Shown here: in pieces, positions 61,998 through 64,000 of the stretch
Layout: each line of letters begins with the position of its first letter
How positions within the stretch are numbered: position 1 is the stretch's first letter
Assembly: GCF_001761325.1 (NCBI RefSeq)
Contig: NZ_CP017478.1
Coordinates: forward strand, 1,246,001 to 1,310,000
Length of the DNA: 64,000 bases
Origin: Urechidicola croceus
GTDB taxonomy: Bacteria > Bacteroidota > Bacteroidia > Flavobacteriales > Flavobacteriaceae
Direction of reading: 5' to 3'
Translations under genes and position numbers: made by a program
The notes under the pieces: generated by a model
Database searches by the model: none
Told to the model about the DNA's origin: nothing
Seen by the model: only the letters and a program-made list of their open reading frames with translations

Positions 61998-64000
61998 TTG
62001 CAAAAACATTCACATAAAATACTTTTTATGCTGTTTTTTTTCAGTTTTATAGTGCATTTCTCAAATGCACAAGAAATTAGAACTCGAAATAAAATTGAAA
62101 TTCCAGCAACCGATAGTATAAATTCTGCTCAAGATAGTGTTACAACCAATATTACTGAGTTATTAAAACCTAAGGATTCTACTCAAATTGATAGTATAAA
62201 AAAACCAAAGGGAGCAATAGAAGATATTATAACTCATACTGCAACAGATTACATCAAGCAAAATTTCATTAAAAACTTGATTACGCTGCACAACAATGCC
62301 GAAATTGACTATCAAGATATCAATATAAAGGCAGGACATATTGTTATTAATAATGAAAATGACATAATTACTGCAACAGGAATTAAAGATAGTTTAGGCT
62401 ATACACAAAAACCTATTGTTGTTCAAGGTGGCCAAGAATCAGTACATGATTCAATAAAAATAAATAGAAAAACTGAACGCGCCCTTGCTTGGGGAACTAG
62501 ATCTAAATTAGGCGAATTAGATAGTAGAACTGGAGTTACTAAAAAAGTAAATGATTCTACCATTTATATAAGAGATGTAATTATCACTACTTCAGATAAA
62601 GAAATTCCAGATTATCATATTGCTATTGATAATGGAAAAATGGTACCAGAAAAGAAAATTGTCGCAGGTAAATCTCAATTATATATTGCTGAAGTTCCTA
62701 CTCCTGTAATTTTACCTTTTGCTTACTTTCCTTTAACTAAAGGAAGAACCTCAGGAATTTTAATGCCATCTTATGGTAGTAATAATGACCAAGGTTTTTT
62801 CCTTCAAAATGGTGGATATTATATCGCTGCAAGTGACTACTTTGATGTTGCTATTCTTGGAGATATTTATACAAATGGAAGTTGGGGATTAAATGTACAA
62901 AGTAATTATAAACTTTTATACAAATTTAATGGAACATTCAGTGTACGATATGAAAATTTAATAGACGAAATTAGAGGTTTTGATGGTTATGGCGAACGTA
63001 CAAATTATAATATAAGATGGAGTCATAGTCAAGATAGCAAAGCTAATCCCAATGCTCGATTTTCTGCATCGGTAAATTTAGGGAGTAGTAAGTATTATAG
63101 ACAATCACTTAATGAATTTAATACAAATTCAATTTTAAATAATACTTTAAGTTCATCTATATCTTTTCAAAAAAGATTTGTTGGAACACCTTTTAACATG
63201 AGTTCAACAATAACTCATTCTCAAAACACAAATACTGAAAGTATCATCATGTCACTTCCATCAGTACAAGTTAGTATGGATAGAATTTATCCTTTTGCAC
63301 CGAAAAATGGTCCTAAGAAAAATATGTTGCAAAATTTAGGTGTGACCTATAATTTTAAAGGTGATTATCGTATAAATACTACTGATGAATTTTTCTTTAA
63401 AAGTGAAATGTTTAAAGATGCTAAATCTGGTATGCAACATGATGCAAACCTAAGCACAAGCATGAAAGTAATGAAACATTTCACACTTTCACCTAGTGCA
63501 AAATACAAAGAAGTATGGTATTTTGATAAATTAAATAAATTTTATGACGAATCTAATAATGAAGTTGTAACTGACACTATTAAAGGTTTTAATTCGTTTA
63601 GAGAATATAATATTGGGCTTTCATTATCTACAACTCTTTATGGTGATGTATCATTTAAAAAAGGTAGATTACAAGCAATACGACACACTATGAGACCATC
63701 TATTTCTTATAGTTACAGACCAGACTTTAGTTTTTATTACGACGAAGTTCAACAAAGTGCTGATCCCCTAGATGTTCAAGAGTATTCACAATTTGATTCT
63801 GGAATTTATGGTAGACCTGGGCGTGGATTATCAAATAGTATAGGAATTTCAATTGCTAATACTTTGGAGGCAAAAGTAATGTCTAAAGATTCAACAGAAA
63901 CTGAACCTAAAAAGGTGAGTATCCTTAAAAACTTAAATTTATCAACAGGATATAATATTGCAGCAGATTCATTAAAATGGAGCCCAGTTAGTGTTAATGC
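61998..64000 (+). CDS. lptD: LPS-assembly outer-membrane protein LptD, N-terminal part (3' end outside window)
   Basis: The open frame runs to the window end. The start TTG 61998 gives a basic signal peptide (MQKHSHKILFMLFFFSFIVHFSNAQ); an ATG at 62028 would cut off its basic part. The beta-jellyroll (AGHIVINNENDIITATGIKDSLG) and the start of the barrel (TSGILMPSYGSNNDQGFFLQNGGYYIA, DIYTNGSWGLN) match Bacteroidetes LptD, which inserts LPS or lipooligosaccharide into the outer membrane. The divergent order with amidase-MCE suits an envelope cluster. About 667 residues are in view. Confidence 0.88.
   Translation, partial: MQKHSHKILFMLFFFSFIVHFSNAQEIRTRNKIEIPATDSINSAQDSVTTNITELLKPKDSTQIDSIKKPKGAIEDIITHTATDYIKQNFIKNLITLHNNAEIDYQDINIKAGHIVINNENDIITATGIKDSLGYTQKPIVVQGGQESVHDSIKINRKTERALAWGTRSKLGELDSRTGVTKKVNDSTIYIRDVIITTSDKEIPDYHIAIDNGKMVPEKKIVAGKSQLYIAEVPTPVILPFAYFPLTKGRTSGILMPSYGSNNDQGFFLQNGGYYIAASDYFDVAILGDIYTNGSWGLNVQSNYKLLYKFNGTFSVRYENLIDEIRGFDGYGERTNYNIRWSHSQDSKANPNARFSASVNLGSSKYYRQSLNEFNTNSILNNTLSSSISFQKRFVGTPFNMSSTITHSQNTNTESIIMSLPSVQVSMDRIYPFAPKNGPKKNMLQNLGVTYNFKGDYRINTTDEFFFKSEMFKDAKSGMQHDANLSTSMKVMKHFTLSPSAKYKEVWYFDKLNKFYDESNNEVVTDTIKGFNSFREYNIGLSLSTTLYGDVSFKKGRLQAIRHTMRPSISYSYRPDFSFYYDEVQQSADPLDVQEYSQFDSGIYGRPGRGLSNSIGISIANTLEAKVMSKDSTETEPKKVSILKNLNLSTGYNIAADSLKWSPVSVN

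Overview
The window is AT-rich chromosomal DNA of a member of the Bacteroidota, almost certainly the family Flavobacteriaceae. The evidence is the recurrent promoter -7 box TAnnTTTG, the near absence of Shine-Dalgarno sequences except in front of rpsU, several UUG starts, a T9SS-type C-terminal sorting domain, lineage-typical families (DUF2851, DUF5683, WbqC, DUF3857 transglutaminases, Bacteroidetes-type LptD) and a conserved hpf-xerC-rpsU cluster. No phage, insertion sequence, CRISPR array or rRNA is visible. Most of the window is ordinary core genome.

Layout. 0-1.2 kb: the 5' part of tuf preceded by tRNA-Thr(GGU), Gly(UCC), Tyr(GUA) and two copies of Thr(UGU), all on the minus strand. 1.2-7.8 kb (minus): hpf, xerC, rpsU, an acyl-CoA dehydrogenase, a helix-hairpin-helix protein, an alanine/sodium symporter, a K+ channel/RCK protein and a PspC-domain protein. 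7.9-19.7 kb (plus): uvrA, a LOG-family protein, a secreted nuclease with a sorting domain, an M1-like protein, a fused E1 alpha/beta dehydrogenase and a secreted S10 peptidase with a frameshift in its signal peptide. 19.7-29.3 kb: DUF2851, a nitroreductase, pepD, an SDR protein, then parA-parB-DUF5683-dapB-lepB-WbqC.

29.3-32.65 kb is the unusual part. Three paralogous Crp/Fnr-type regulators are interleaved with about 1.5 kb of non-coding DNA. That DNA can be read as six small-RNA cassettes. Five carry the same control region: a TTAAC-N4-GTTAA palindrome whose centre lies exactly 29.5 bp before the first base of a TAnnTTTG-like -7 box, about -41.5 from the inferred start, which is the class II Crp/Fnr activator position. 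Each cassette ends in a terminator hairpin (weak in the fourth). Five RNAs carry C-rich motifs (CCCCA or CCCAAA), several in predicted loops. The sixth presents the complementary UUUUGGGG in a loop. I propose a local regulatory system: Crp/Fnr regulators driving a family of C-rich small RNAs plus a possible sponge RNA.

32.65-42.9 kb: ettA; an FMN reductase-MarR-pirin operon behind palindromic operators; an acyl-CoA carboxylase subunit; two exported proteins of unknown function; a YebC-family protein; a zinc-ribbon protein; and a von Willebrand factor A protein with a SusC-like N-terminus. 43-57 kb holds menE, menC and menA scattered among other genes: two DUF3857/transglutaminase proteins (one catalytically degenerate), a CPBP protease, a sterol desaturase-like hydroxylase, small enzymes, and a TonB-dependent receptor with the CxxxM and HxM signature of the copper receptor OprC, next to a small CNGKC protein. 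56.6-64 kb: a SPOR lipoprotein, two Fe-S oxidoreductase-type proteins flanking a HAD phosphatase, an MCE protein, an amidase and, divergently, the start of lptD (cell-envelope functions).

All assignments come from reading the sequence by eye. RNA structures and promoter positions are manual predictions.
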